A stretch of DNA of 6,944 nt from Nocardioides sp. (lineage in GTDB: Bacteria > Actinomycetota > Actinomycetes > Propionibacteriales > Nocardioidaceae). The stretch covers positions 1 through 6,944 of the forward strand of contig JARICB010000309.1 of the NCBI GenBank assembly GCA_029264225.1, read 5' to 3'. Under the pieces are notes generated by a model that was not told where the DNA came from, did not search any database, and saw nothing but the letters and a program-made list of their open reading frames with translations. Each line of letters opens with the position of its first letter. The first letter of the stretch is position 1. Position numbers and translations under genes: made by a program. Below are positions 1-6,804 of this stretch, one piece after another.

Positions 1-1498
1 GCTCCTCCGTGTCGGCCCCGAACCAGTGTTGCGGGGCGGGGCGGGTGTTGTGCCAGATGTGTTTGGTTTCGCGGTATTCGGCCAAACCGGCCAACCCGAG
101 CTCGCGCCCGACTCCGCTCTGCTTGAAGCCGCCCCACTCGGCCTGGGGCACGTAGGGGTGGTAGTCGTTGATCCAGATGGTGCCGTGCCGCAGTCGGCGG
201 GCAACCCGCTCGGCGCGGCCAGCGTTCTCGGTCCACACTGCGCCGGCCAGGCCGTAGATGGTGTCGTTGGCCAGAGCGACCGCGGCGTCCTCGAGGGCGT
301 CGGAGTCGGCGCCGGTGAAGGTCTCCACCGTCAGCACGGGGCCGAAGGACTCGTCCTGCACGCAGGACATCGACGTGGTGCAGCCGTCGAGGATCGTCGG
401 GGGGTAGTAGAACCCGTCGTCGTAGCCGGGTCCTGTCGGACGCTCGCCGCCGACGCGGAGTACGGCGCCCTCGTCGAGCGCTGCGGCGACGTAGGCCTCC
501 ACCTTCTCGCGGTGGGCTGCACTGATCAGTGGTCCGGTCTCGGCTCGTGGGTCGTCGGGTCCACCGAGCCGGATGCGACCGGCGCGCTGCACGAGTTCGT
601 CGACGAATTCCTCGGCGATGGACTCCTCGACGATGAGCCGGGCTCCTGCCGAGCACACCTGACCGGAGTCGAGGAAGATCGCCGTCAACGCCAGGTCGAG
701 GGCGGCCTCACGGTCGGCGTCGGCGAAGACGATGTTGGGGTTCTTGCCGCCGAGTTCCAGGGCGACCTTCTTGACCGTCGGTGCGGCGGCGGCCATGATC
801 TGCCGACCGGTCACCAGGCCACCGGTGAAGGAGACGAGGTCGACCTCAGGGTCTTCGGTCAGTGCCGGTCCGACCCGGGAGCCGGCACCGAGCACCAGGT
901 TGGCCACTCCGTCGGGCAGCCCGACCTCGGCCAGGGTGCGCATCAGCCAGATGGCAGTCGAGGGCGTCAGCTCGCTGGGCTTGAGGACGAAGGTGTTGCC
1001 GGCGGCGAGCGCGGGGGCGACCTTCCAGGACGTCTGGAGCAACGGGAAGTTCCACGGCGTGATCAGGGTGCAGACCCCGATCGGCTCGTAGGTGACCCGG
1101 CTCGCGACGTCGGGCATCCCGGTATCGATGACGCGGCCGGCGTCGGCATCGGCGAGCGCGGCGTAGTAGCGGAACACCCCGATGATGTCGTCCATGTCGA
1201 GGCGCGCCTCGACCATGCGCTTGCCGGTGTCCATCGCCTCCAGCCGGGCGACGGTCTCCTTGTCGGCCGCGAGGGCGTCGGCCACCCGGGTCAGGAGTGC
1301 GCCTCGCTCGCTTGCCGGGGTGCTCGACCAAGTGCCCTCGTCGAAGGCTGCGCGGGCGGCTTGGACGGCCGCGGTCGCGTCGTCGGGGGTGGCTTCGGCC
1401 ACGGTCGCGACCAGTGTCTGGTCGGCGGGGCAGCGGATCTCCCGGGTGCCTGCGTCGGAGGCGTCTCGCCACTCTCCGGCAATGAACAATTGGTTCAT
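1..1498 (-). CDS. NAD(P)-dependent aldehyde dehydrogenase, betaine-aldehyde-dehydrogenase-like (C-terminus cut by window edge)
   Basis: Oxidises an aldehyde to the carboxylic acid with NAD(P)+ in the cytoplasm; the substrate is not known. All 499 visible codons are open and the stop lies just beyond base 1. The usual ALDH landmarks are present in order: PWNF at 148-151, KPSE at 173-176 (cofactor binding), FTGG at 224-227, LELGGKNP at 247-254 with the general base Glu248, GQVC at 279-282 with the catalytic Cys282, and ESFGP at 383-387. The segment PQAEWGGFKQSGVGRELG (451-468) and the tail ending in HNTRPAPQHWF resemble the GbsA/BetB betaine aldehyde dehydrogenase group, and this is near the family's normal C-terminus, so only a few residues should be missing. 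The ATG at 1498 is preceded by AAGGAG four bases upstream. The gene lies 85 nt downstream of the deaminase on the same strand, so co-transcription is possible but not shown. The family call is firm; glycine-betaine synthesis is not implied, because neither a choline dehydrogenase nor a choline oxidase gene is visible here. Confidence 0.93.
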   Translation of the reverse strand, partial: MNQLFIAGEWRDASDAGTREIRCPADQTLVATVAEATPDDATAAVQAARAAFDEGTWSSTPASERGALLTRVADALAADKETVARLEAMDTGKRMVEARLDMDDIIGVFRYYAALADADAGRVIDTGMPDVASRVTYEPIGVCTLITPWNFPLLQTSWKVAPALAAGNTFVLKPSELTPSTAIWLMRTLAEVGLPDGVANLVLGAGSRVGPALTEDPEVDLVSFTGGLVTGRQIMAAAAPTVKKVALELGGKNPNIVFADADREAALDLALTAIFLDSGQVCSAGARLIVEESIAEEFVDELVQRAGRIRLGGPDDPRAETGPLISAAHREKVEAYVAAALDEGAVLRVGGERPTGPGYDDGFYYPPTILDGCTTSMSCVQDESFGPVLTVETFTGADSDALEDAAVALANDTIYGLAGAVWTENAGRAERVARRLRHGTIWINDYHPYVPQAEWGGFKQSGVGRELGLAGLAEYRETKHIWHNTRPAPQHWFGADTEE

Positions 1499-1507
1499 GA
1501 GACTCCT

Positions 1508-1566
1508 TCGAATTGTCGCGAGTAAGCGTTCAACGCAACCGTAGACCGGCGGCTGGGTCAATTCGA
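1508..1566. repeat. Spaced 8-bp inverted repeat in the deaminase-ALDH gap
   Basis: The 85-nt gap between the deaminase stop and the ALDH start holds TCGAATTG at 1508-1515 and its exact reverse complement CAATTCGA at 1559-1566, separated by 43 nt. A small odd palindrome, GCGTT-C-AACGC, lies between them at 1526-1536. No GC-rich hairpin followed by a T-run is seen, so it does not look like an intrinsic terminator. It could be a pair of regulator sites controlling the ALDH gene, or chance. A TTGACC hexamer on the minus strand (1556-1561) could be a -35 element, but no matching -10 is found at a normal distance. Confidence 0.35.
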
Positions 1567-1583
1567 GGGTCGTGCGCGAAGGC

Positions 1584-2045
1584 TCAGTTCTCGACGCCGA
1601 TGTCCTCGTTCCACAACTCGGGGTTGGCGACGATGAATTCCTCCATCAGCAGACGGCACTCGTCGTCGTCGATGACGACCACCTCGACGCCCCGCGACCT
1701 CAGCAGTTCCTCGCCACCCAGGAAGGTGCGGTTCTCACCGATCACCACGCGTGGGATGCCGTAGAGCAGGATCGCGCCGGTGCACATGTCGCACGGCGAC
1801 AAGGTGGTGGCGATCGTCGCGCGCGCATACGTCGAGGCAGGCAGGCGGCCCACGTTCTCGAGACAGTCGGTCTCCCCGTGGCGGATCGTGCTGCCCAGTT
1901 GGACCCGCTTGTTGTGGCCGGTGCCGAGCAGGGTGCCCTCCGCCGCGAGCGCGGCACCGATCGGGATGCCGCCGGTGGCCAGACCGGCTCGGGCCTCGGC
2001 CCGGGCCAGCGCGAGCAGTTCCAGGTCTGCGGATGCGTTGTTCAT
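1584..2045 (-). CDS. Fcy1-type cytosine deaminase (zinc-dependent nucleobase deaminase)
   Basis: Predicted cytosolic hydrolytic deaminase, most likely cytosine to uracil plus ammonia. The 153-residue protein resembles yeast cytosine deaminase Fcy1 (158 residues) along its whole length. Zinc ligands are His56 in HGE and Cys85 and Cys88 in TLSPCDMC, and the proton shuttle is Glu58. Residues that in Fcy1 contact the pyrimidine also have counterparts: Asn45 in GHN (yeast Asn51), Phe108 (yeast Phe114), Trp145 (yeast Trp152) and Asp148 in EDIG (yeast Asp155). Other shared blocks are GGIPIG (25-30), the YGIPR segment (95-99) and GEN (103-105). This is not the large TIM-barrel CodA-type cytosine deaminase of enteric bacteria, nor the cytidine deaminase family. 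The ATG at 2045 has GGAG seven bases upstream. It follows the second permease gene by 45 nt, so it probably acts on what the transporter imports. Related proteins act on isocytosine or other aminated bases, so the substrate is inferred from the matching pocket residues. Confidence 0.88.
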   Translation of the reverse strand: MNNASADLELLALARAEARAGLATGGIPIGAALAAEGTLLGTGHNKRVQLGSTIRHGETDCLENVGRLPASTYARATIATTLSPCDMCTGAILLYGIPRVVIGENRTFLGGEELLRSRGVEVVVIDDDECRLLMEEFIVANPELWNEDIGVEN

Positions 2046-2090
2046 GTGTCTGCTCCTCGTCGAGCGGTGTGGCGCCGACCGTGCGTGGTC

Positions 2091-2990
2091 TCAGCCACGG
2101 CGGTAGGCCTTGAGGTATTGCGAGGGGTAGTGCACCGAGCGGCCCCAGATCGCCAGTGCGGCAATCACCACGAGGTAGGGCAGGGCGAGCATCAGCTCGC
2201 GGGGCACCCCGGAGAACAGGTCGGTAATGGCGAGCTGGAGCTGGAGGGCATCGGTGACCGCGAAGAGCAGGGCGCCGGCCACCACGCGCCAGACCCGCCA
2301 GGTCCCGAAGATGACCAGCGCGATGCAGACCCAGCCGCGGCCGTTGATGATGTCGAGGGTGTAGGTGCCGAGCACCGAGAGGGTCAGGAAGGATCCGCCG
2401 ACCGCCATCATCGCCGACCCGACGACCAGCGCGAGGTAGCGAGTGGTGTTGACCGGGATCCCGGCGACCTCGGCGGCGTCGAAACTCTCCCCGACGGCGT
2501 GCAGTCGGTAGCCGGTGCCGGTGGAGCGCAGCACCCACCAGGTGGCCGGTGCCAGCACCAGGAAGGCGACGTAGGTCATCCAGTGCTGCTCCAGGATCCC
2601 GGCGCCGTCCAGGAGCGGGTGGAACTTCTGCGCCAGGCGGGGCCGTTCGCCGCCGTACCGGACCCGGAAGGTGAATTCGCACAGGGCGATCAGCAGCAGG
2701 GTGATGCCGAGTCCGGAGACGTGCTGGTTCTGCCCGAGGGTCACGGTCAGCAGACCCATCAACAGCCCGGCCAGCACTCCGGCACCTACGGCGGCCAGCA
2801 GGCCGATCCAGGGGGATCCGGTGAGGTCGGCGACCACGAACCCGACGAAGGCGCCGGCCACCATCGTGCCCTCGATACCGAGGTTGAGGATGCCGGTCTT
2901 CTCGATTACCAGTTCGCCCACCGCTGCCCAGACGAGCGGGGTGGCGATCACGAGCATGGCCGAGATCAGCGCGATCAGGTTGATGCTCAT
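2091..2990 (-). CDS. BMP-type ABC importer, second inner-membrane permease (NupQ/YufQ-like)
   Basis: Membrane subunit of an ABC importer of the nucleoside (BMP) group, pairing with the upstream permease to form the translocation pore. The 299-residue protein is nearly all hydrophobic helices (about 8-10). Family marks include the EKTGILNLGIEG segment at 30-41, which is paralogous to FRAGYWNIGAEGQ in the partner permease, and the cytoplasmic loop ending AEVAGIPV at 173-180, the likely contact with the ATPase. I place the start at the ATG at 2990: its ATGA overlaps the TGA of the upstream gene by 4 nt and it has GGAGG eight bases upstream (2999-3003). An upstream in-frame GTG at 3005 would add five residues, but it sits inside that GTGGAGG ribosome-binding sequence and is less likely. 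The overlap suggests translational coupling, giving equal amounts of both permeases. Confidence 0.93.
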   Translation of the reverse strand: MSINLIALISAMLVIATPLVWAAVGELVIEKTGILNLGIEGTMVAGAFVGFVVADLTGSPWIGLLAAVGAGVLAGLLMGLLTVTLGQNQHVSGLGITLLLIALCEFTFRVRYGGERPRLAQKFHPLLDGAGILEQHWMTYVAFLVLAPATWWVLRSTGTGYRLHAVGESFDAAEVAGIPVNTTRYLALVVGSAMMAVGGSFLTLSVLGTYTLDIINGRGWVCIALVIFGTWRVWRVVAGALLFAVTDALQLQLAITDLFSGVPRELMLALPYLVVIAALAIWGRSVHYPSQYLKAYRRG

Positions 2991-4057
2991 GGCGTTCGCC
3001 TCCACACGATCCGATAGCGGCGCCAGCTGAGGGCGGCCAGCACCGAGAGCAGCAGCAGCGCACCGAAGACCTGGCCGAGTTGCGGCGGAAGTTGCAGCAC
3101 CAGTGAGGCGTTCTGCGCGCCGACGGCGATGTCGCCGAGCAGCAGGGCCACCAGCAGCACTCCGAGCGCCGACAGTCCGCCCAGCGTGGCGACGATGACG
3201 CCGGTATAGCCGTAGCCGTTGCTGATGCCCTGGGTGAGCTGGTGCTGGACCCCCATCACCTGCGAGGCGCCACCGAGCCCGGCCACGGCGCCGGAGACCA
3301 GGGCGACCCGGAACTGGAGACGCTTGACCGGGATGCCGGAGAACTCAGCGGTCTTTGGCGCCAGGCCGGATGAGGTGATCCGCAGCCCGAGCGGGGTTCG
3401 CGACATCACCCACCAGGTCGCGATGAGCAGCACGAGGGCGAGTACGAGTCCCAGGTGGGCCCGGCTACCGGAGAACAGGAGAGGCAGGTCGTAGCCCGCA
3501 CCCAGCCGGTCGGAGTCGGTGAAGCCGGTGCTGGAGTTGCGCCACGGACCGTTGAGCAGGCCCTGGACCACCAGCAGCGCCACCGGGTTGAGGAGCAGGG
3601 TGGTGACGACCTCGTCGATACCGGCTCGTCGTTTCAGCCAGGCCGGTATGAAGGCCCAGGCGAGCCCGCCGACAGCGCCTGCCACGAAGCCGAGCGGGAT
3701 GGCCACCAGGGCGGGGAGCCCGGTGAAGGTGGTGCCGACCCAGGTAACGCAGACGGCACCGATCAGGAACTGACCCTCGGCTCCGATGTTCCAGTAGCCG
3801 GCCCGGAAGGCGATCGCGACAGCCAGGCCGGTGAACACCAACGGCGTCGCCGTCAGCAGCACCTCGAAGATGCTGGTCTGGCTCGACAGTGGCCGCACCA
3901 GGTAGCGCTCGAAGGCGGCGACCGGGTTGGCCCCGGCCAACCGGATCGGGATCGCGGTGAGCACGACGGTGAAGAGCACGGCGGCAGCCATGGCCACTGG
4001 AGTGAGCCACCGGGGTTGCTGGCCCCGGAGCACGAGGTGGGGCAGCGAACGGGCCAT
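2987..4057 (-). CDS. BMP-type ABC importer, first inner-membrane permease (NupP/YufP-like)
   Basis: The other half of the membrane pore. The 356-residue protein has a short charged N-terminus, then a first helix at about 20-40, a periplasm-facing stretch, and roughly eight more helices (near 66-84, 96-113, 118-138, 149-168, 201-218, 252-270, 286-308 and 326-344), ending in a basic cytoplasmic tail. The FRAGYWNIGAEGQ motif (84-96) is characteristic of the permeases that work with BMP-family binding proteins; the loop at 231-243, ending SGIPV, is the likely ATPase contact. Length and layout match the larger of the two permeases in such systems. Its ATG shares one base with the TGA of the ATPase gene (TGATG), and an AGGA lies about nine bases upstream, so translation is probably coupled. 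The substrate cannot be read from the permease; the neighbours point to a nucleobase or nucleoside. Confidence 0.93.
   Translation of the reverse strand: MARSLPHLVLRGQQPRWLTPVAMAAAVLFTVVLTAIPIRLAGANPVAAFERYLVRPLSSQTSIFEVLLTATPLVFTGLAVAIAFRAGYWNIGAEGQFLIGAVCVTWVGTTFTGLPALVAIPLGFVAGAVGGLAWAFIPAWLKRRAGIDEVVTTLLLNPVALLVVQGLLNGPWRNSSTGFTDSDRLGAGYDLPLLFSGSRAHLGLVLALVLLIATWWVMSRTPLGLRITSSGLAPKTAEFSGIPVKRLQFRVALVSGAVAGLGGASQVMGVQHQLTQGISNGYGYTGVIVATLGGLSALGVLLVALLLGDIAVGAQNASLVLQLPPQLGQVFGALLLLSVLAALSWRRYRIVWRRTP
2999..3003 (-). promoter_or_regulatory. Ribosome-binding site deciding the second permease start
   Basis: GGAGG on the minus strand lies eight bases before the ATG at 2990 and inside the end of the upstream permease gene. 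It supports the ATG that overlaps the upstream stop rather than the GTG at 3005. Confidence 0.75.
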
Positions 4058-5601
4058 CAGGCGGCGTCCTGACCGGTCATCAGTGCGCCCAGACGCTCGT
4101 TGGTGGCCTCGGAGGCGGGCAACTCTCCGACGATCTGCCCGCGCAGCACCACCACGATCCGGTCTGCGAGGGTCCGCAGTTCGTCGAGATCCTCCGAGAC
4201 CAGCAGCACGCCGGCACCTTCGTCGCGCAGTTCCTCGAGCCGTTGGTGCACGTAGCGGTAGGTGCCGATGTCGAGTCCACGCGTCGGCTGGGCCGCGAGC
4301 AGGATCCGGGGCCGCCGGTGCAGCGCGCGAGCCAGCAGCACCTTTTGGATATTGCCCCCCGACAGGGTGCCGACGGGGGTGGTGGGCTCGGCCCGAATCT
4401 CGAACTGTTCGATCATTGCCAGCGCGTGGGTGCGGACGGCGCGACGATCCAGTGACCCGCGGCGGGTGTAGTCATCCAGGTCCTCCAGGACGAGGTTCTG
4501 CTCCACGCTGAGCTGGGCTACGCAACTGCCGCGGCGGTCCTCGGTCAGCCGGCCCAGGCCAGCACCCAGTCGGTCTGCCACGTCGGCGGTGGTGATGTCG
4601 ACCCCGTCGACGCGCAGACTCCCGGCGCGGGGGCTGCGGGTGCCGCAGAGCGCCTCGACCAGTTCGGTCTGTCCGTTGCCGCTGATCCCGGCGATCCCCA
4701 GGATCTCGCCACGGTGCACGGTCAGATCCATTCCGTCGACGACATCGCGACCCTCGCGCGGCACCACCAGCCCGGCGACCTCGAGCACGGGGGGACCGCT
4801 CGATCGGTGAACAGCGTTGGTGGTGGGCCGCGTGCGGGGCATGCCGAGGGCGGCAGCCGCCTCGGTATCGACCAGCGGTGCCTGCGCGACGCCCATCATC
4901 AGGCTGGCCAGTTCCTCCGGCCCCACCTGCGAGGTACGCCGCTCGGCGACCAGTTTCCCGCGGCGCAGCACGACGACCCGGTCGGAGATCTCCGCGACCT
5001 CCTTGAGCTTGTGGGAGACGAAGAGAACTCCGAGGCCCTCGGCGCGCAGCCGCTCGACAGTGGTGAAGAGGGCCCGGATGTCCTGCGGGGTCAGCACGGC
5101 CGTCGGTTCGTCCAGGATCAGCACCCGACAGTCGTGGAAGAGCGCCTTGATGATCTCCACCCGCTGCCGCTCGCCGATGGACAGCGACGAGACCAGCCGA
5201 GCCGGCTCGATGTGTACGCCGATGCGTTCCATCGCCGCCAGCACCCGGGTCTGGGTGGCCCGGGCATCGACCCGACCCCAGCCGACGGCCGACAGGGCGA
5301 CGTTCTCGGCCACCGTCATCGTCTCCACGAGGGAGAACTCCTGGGTGACCATGCCGATGCCGGCGCGCATGGCGTCGCGCGGTGAACCGATGTCCAGTTC
5401 CTGGCCGTCCATGACCAGCCGTCCGCTGTCGGGGCGCAGCAGTCCGTAGATGACCTTCATCAGCGTGGACTTGCCGGCGCCGTTCTCCCCGAGCATGGCG
5501 AGCACCTCGCCCGGCGCGACCTGCAGGCTGATCCCCTCGTTGGCGACCAGGTCGCCGAATCGCTTGGTGATCGCGTCCAGCTCAAGTAGCGCTTCGGGCA
5601 T
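4057..5601 (-). CDS. BMP-type ABC importer, tandem-domain ATPase (NupO/YufO-like)
   Basis: Cytoplasmic energy-coupling subunit with two nucleotide-binding domains in one 514-residue chain. Domain 1 (about 5-240) is complete: Walker A GENGAGKST (38-46), Q-loop Gln87, a signature-like LSIGERQ (140-146), Walker B LILDEPT (161-167) with catalytic Glu165, and switch His197. Domain 2 (about 272-510) is degenerate in the way usual for this family: GISGNGQTE (305-313) lacks the Walker A lysine, the signature LSGGN (413-417) is good, Walker B reads LLAAQPTRG (434-442) with Ala and Gln where Asp and Glu would be, and Glu470 replaces the switch histidine. One competent and one impaired ATP site are therefore expected, which is normal for nucleoside and CUT2-type sugar importers. 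The linker at about 241-270 is poorly conserved in appearance. The ATG at 5601 has GGGAG five bases upstream, and the gene follows the binding-protein gene by 49 nt. A sugar transporter is the alternative, but the BMP partner argues for a nucleoside or nucleobase. Confidence 0.94.
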   Translation of the reverse strand: MPEALLELDAITKRFGDLVANEGISLQVAPGEVLAMLGENGAGKSTLMKVIYGLLRPDSGRLVMDGQELDIGSPRDAMRAGIGMVTQEFSLVETMTVAENVALSAVGWGRVDARATQTRVLAAMERIGVHIEPARLVSSLSIGERQRVEIIKALFHDCRVLILDEPTAVLTPQDIRALFTTVERLRAEGLGVLFVSHKLKEVAEISDRVVVLRRGKLVAERRTSQVGPEELASLMMGVAQAPLVDTEAAAALGMPRTRPTTNAVHRSSGPPVLEVAGLVVPREGRDVVDGMDLTVHRGEILGIAGISGNGQTELVEALCGTRSPRAGSLRVDGVDITTADVADRLGAGLGRLTEDRRGSCVAQLSVEQNLVLEDLDDYTRRGSLDRRAVRTHALAMIEQFEIRAEPTTPVGTLSGGNIQKVLLARALHRRPRILLAAQPTRGLDIGTYRYVHQRLEELRDEGAGVLLVSEDLDELRTLADRIVVVLRGQIVGELPASEATNERLGALMTGQDAA

Positions 5602-5650
5602 GACGACTCCCTGTGTCCTCGATCGATCGCGGTGCTGGCTGGCGGGCGGT

Positions 5651-6688
5651 CTACTGGGAGACGTCGATCGAGCCCTTCGGGCTGGTCTCGTCGACCGGGG
5701 TGACGAACGCGCCGCTCATGATCTCCTGCTCCTTGGCGGTGACCATCTCCACCAGGTCGGCAGGCACCCCGCCGACTACGTCGGTGTTGATCGGGGCCAT
5801 CGAGGATCCACCTTCCTTGAGGAAGGAGAACTCCCCCAGGTCGACTGCCTCGGGGCCACCGGAGATCTGCTTGACGATCGCATCGACGGTCGGGCGGACG
5901 TTCCAGACCAACGAGGTGACGACGTTCTCGGGTGCCTCGTCCTGCTGGTCGACCATCATTCCGATGACGGGGATGCCGGCTTCCGTGGCGGCCTCGATGA
6001 CGCCGGCGCGTTCGGCGAAGAGCACGTCGGCCCCGGCTGCGACCTGCGCCTCGGCGGCCTGCTTGGCCGCGGCGGGGTCGAAGAAGGAGTTGATGAAGGA
6101 GACCTTGACGGTGGCGTTGGGGTTGGTCGCCTTCACACCGGCGATGTAGCCGTTGATGATCCGGTTGACCTCGGGGATCGGCATCGCGCCGACTACGCCG
6201 ATCGTGTCGGTCTTGGTCAGGCCACCCGAGACCATGCCGGCCAGGTAGGCCGGGTCCTGGAGCCAGTTGTCGAAGACGCTCATGTTGGGCTCGACCGGCT
6301 TCTCGCCCGAACCGAAGGCGAAGACGATGTCGGGGAAGTCGGCGGCCACCTTGCGCACTGCCTCCTCGGCGGCGAACGCGTCTCCCACGATGGCGTCCGG
6401 CTTCTCGTTCGTGGCGATGTCGCGCAGGCCGCGCTCCATGGCGTCGGAGGTGCTCAGGTCATCGACGTGCTTGTAGCGGATGTCGCCGTCATCGGCGGCC
6501 GAGGTGAGCGCAGCGTGGATGGCGCCGTCCCAGGGCTCTTCGAGCGGGGTGGCGTAGACGCCGTAGACCAGCGGTGCGTCGGAGCCGGCGTCACTGCTTG
6601 CCTCGTCCCCGGTCGTGCCGCCACAGGCGGCGAGCAGTGCCAAGCAGGACACCGAGACGAATGCGAGGGAGCGGGTGACCTTGCGCAT
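5651..6688 (-). CDS. BMP-family substrate-binding lipoprotein
   Basis: Captures the substrate outside the cytoplasmic membrane and hands it to the permeases. The 345-residue precursor starts with a lipoprotein signal: basic MRKVTR, a hydrophobic stretch at 8-20, and the lipobox LAAC ending at Cys22, followed by a flexible Gly/Ser/Asp-rich tether to about 38. The rest is one periplasmic-binding-protein domain of the BMP/PnrA superfamily: VGDAF (101-105), FPDIVFAFGS (118-127), SVFDNW (137-142), the hinge region TIGVVGAMPIPEVNR (162-176), FFDPAAAKQAA (202-212), GADVLFAERAGVIEAA (219-234) and MVDQQDEAPENVVTS (245-259). The N-terminal ligand strand reads VYATPLEEPWDGAIHAAL, unlike the DxSFN stretch of classical PnrA-type nucleoside binders. 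The true start is the ATG at 6688, with GGAGG five bases upstream (6694-6698); the reading frame stays open further upstream, but that stretch is the divergent control region. First gene of the transporter operon. The ligand is inferred, from the family and the deaminase, to be a base or nucleoside. Confidence 0.93.
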   Translation of the reverse strand: MRKVTRSLAFVSVSCLALLAACGGTTGDEASSDAGSDAPLVYGVYATPLEEPWDGAIHAALTSAADDGDIRYKHVDDLSTSDAMERGLRDIATNEKPDAIVGDAFAAEEAVRKVAADFPDIVFAFGSGEKPVEPNMSVFDNWLQDPAYLAGMVSGGLTKTDTIGVVGAMPIPEVNRIINGYIAGVKATNPNATVKVSFINSFFDPAAAKQAAEAQVAAGADVLFAERAGVIEAATEAGIPVIGMMVDQQDEAPENVVTSLVWNVRPTVDAIVKQISGGPEAVDLGEFSFLKEGGSSMAPINTDVVGGVPADLVEMVTAKEQEIMSGAFVTPVDETSPKGSIDVSQ

Positions 6689-6730
6689 GTGAACCTCCGG
6701 GGAATGCGAATGGGGCTTCGTGGCCATCAA

Positions 6731-6737
6731 AGTCCAG
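6731..6737 (+). promoter_or_regulatory. Isolated half-site copy (AGTCCAG) near the transporter gene
   Basis: AGTCCAG repeats seven bases of the right arm (CGTCCAGTG) of the palindrome at 6784-6804 with one difference at the first base. It lies 43 nt upstream of the lipoprotein start. It also sits in the centre of a weaker inverted repeat, GGCCATC (6722-6728) with GATGGTC (6739-6745), six of seven bases paired. It is a possible secondary regulator contact; short enough to arise by chance. Confidence 0.3.
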
Positions 6738-6762
6738 CGATGGTCGCCGCGCCAGAGACGAA

Positions 6763-6770
6763 GCGTCCAT
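6763..6770 (+). promoter_or_regulatory. Isolated half-site copy (GCGTCCAT) in the divergent region
   Basis: The CGTCCA within this site matches the first six bases of the palindrome's right arm, in the same orientation. GTCCA starts at 6732, 6765 and 6797 across the region, steps of 33 and 32 bp, close to three helical turns. This would place bound regulators on one face of the DNA, if the copies are real sites. Confidence 0.3.
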
Positions 6771-6783
6771 TTGCAGGGGTCGA

Positions 6784-6804
6784 CACTGGACGCAACGTCC
6801 AGTG
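6784..6804. promoter_or_regulatory. Perfect 21-bp palindrome, candidate operator for the divergent regulator
   Basis: CACTGGACG at 6784-6792 is followed by CAA and then by its exact reverse complement CGTCCAGTG at 6796-6804. Nine perfectly paired bases per arm in a 132-nt region between divergent genes is what a dimeric DNA-binding regulator would use. It lies 17 nt before the PucR start codon and about 96 nt upstream of the lipoprotein start. That suits repression of the regulator's own gene and activation of the transporter operon. As RNA it could fold into a hairpin, but there is no T-run to make it a terminator and it does not follow a gene end. Confidence 0.65.

Noticed and set aside
26..1525. 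Long plus-strand open frame (499 codons) opposite the ALDH gene
   Set aside because: It is the antisense shadow of a clear ALDH gene. High GC leaves few stop codons on the opposite strand, and the translation is low-complexity Gly/Val/Asp/Arg-rich with no recognisable domain.
1572..3017. Long plus-strand open frame (481 codons) across the deaminase and second permease
   Set aside because: It crosses two well-supported minus-strand genes, has repetitive Gln/Gly/Asp/His-rich content, and shows no family motif.
1735..3063. Minus-strand frame of 442 codons overlapping the second permease and deaminase
   Set aside because: It is an out-of-frame reading of real genes, Arg/Pro-rich, with no domains.
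4850..5601. Degenerate second ATP site as a sign of a decaying gene
   Set aside because: The impaired motifs are actually in the C-terminal domain (about 4070-4790). The same pattern (no Walker A lysine, AAQPTRG in Walker B) is normal for this ATPase family, so the gene looks functional.
5620..5629. CGATCGATCG palindrome between the lipoprotein and ATPase genes
   Set aside because: It is a short simple-sequence palindrome common in high-GC DNA, not linked to a hairpin with a T-run or to a promoter.
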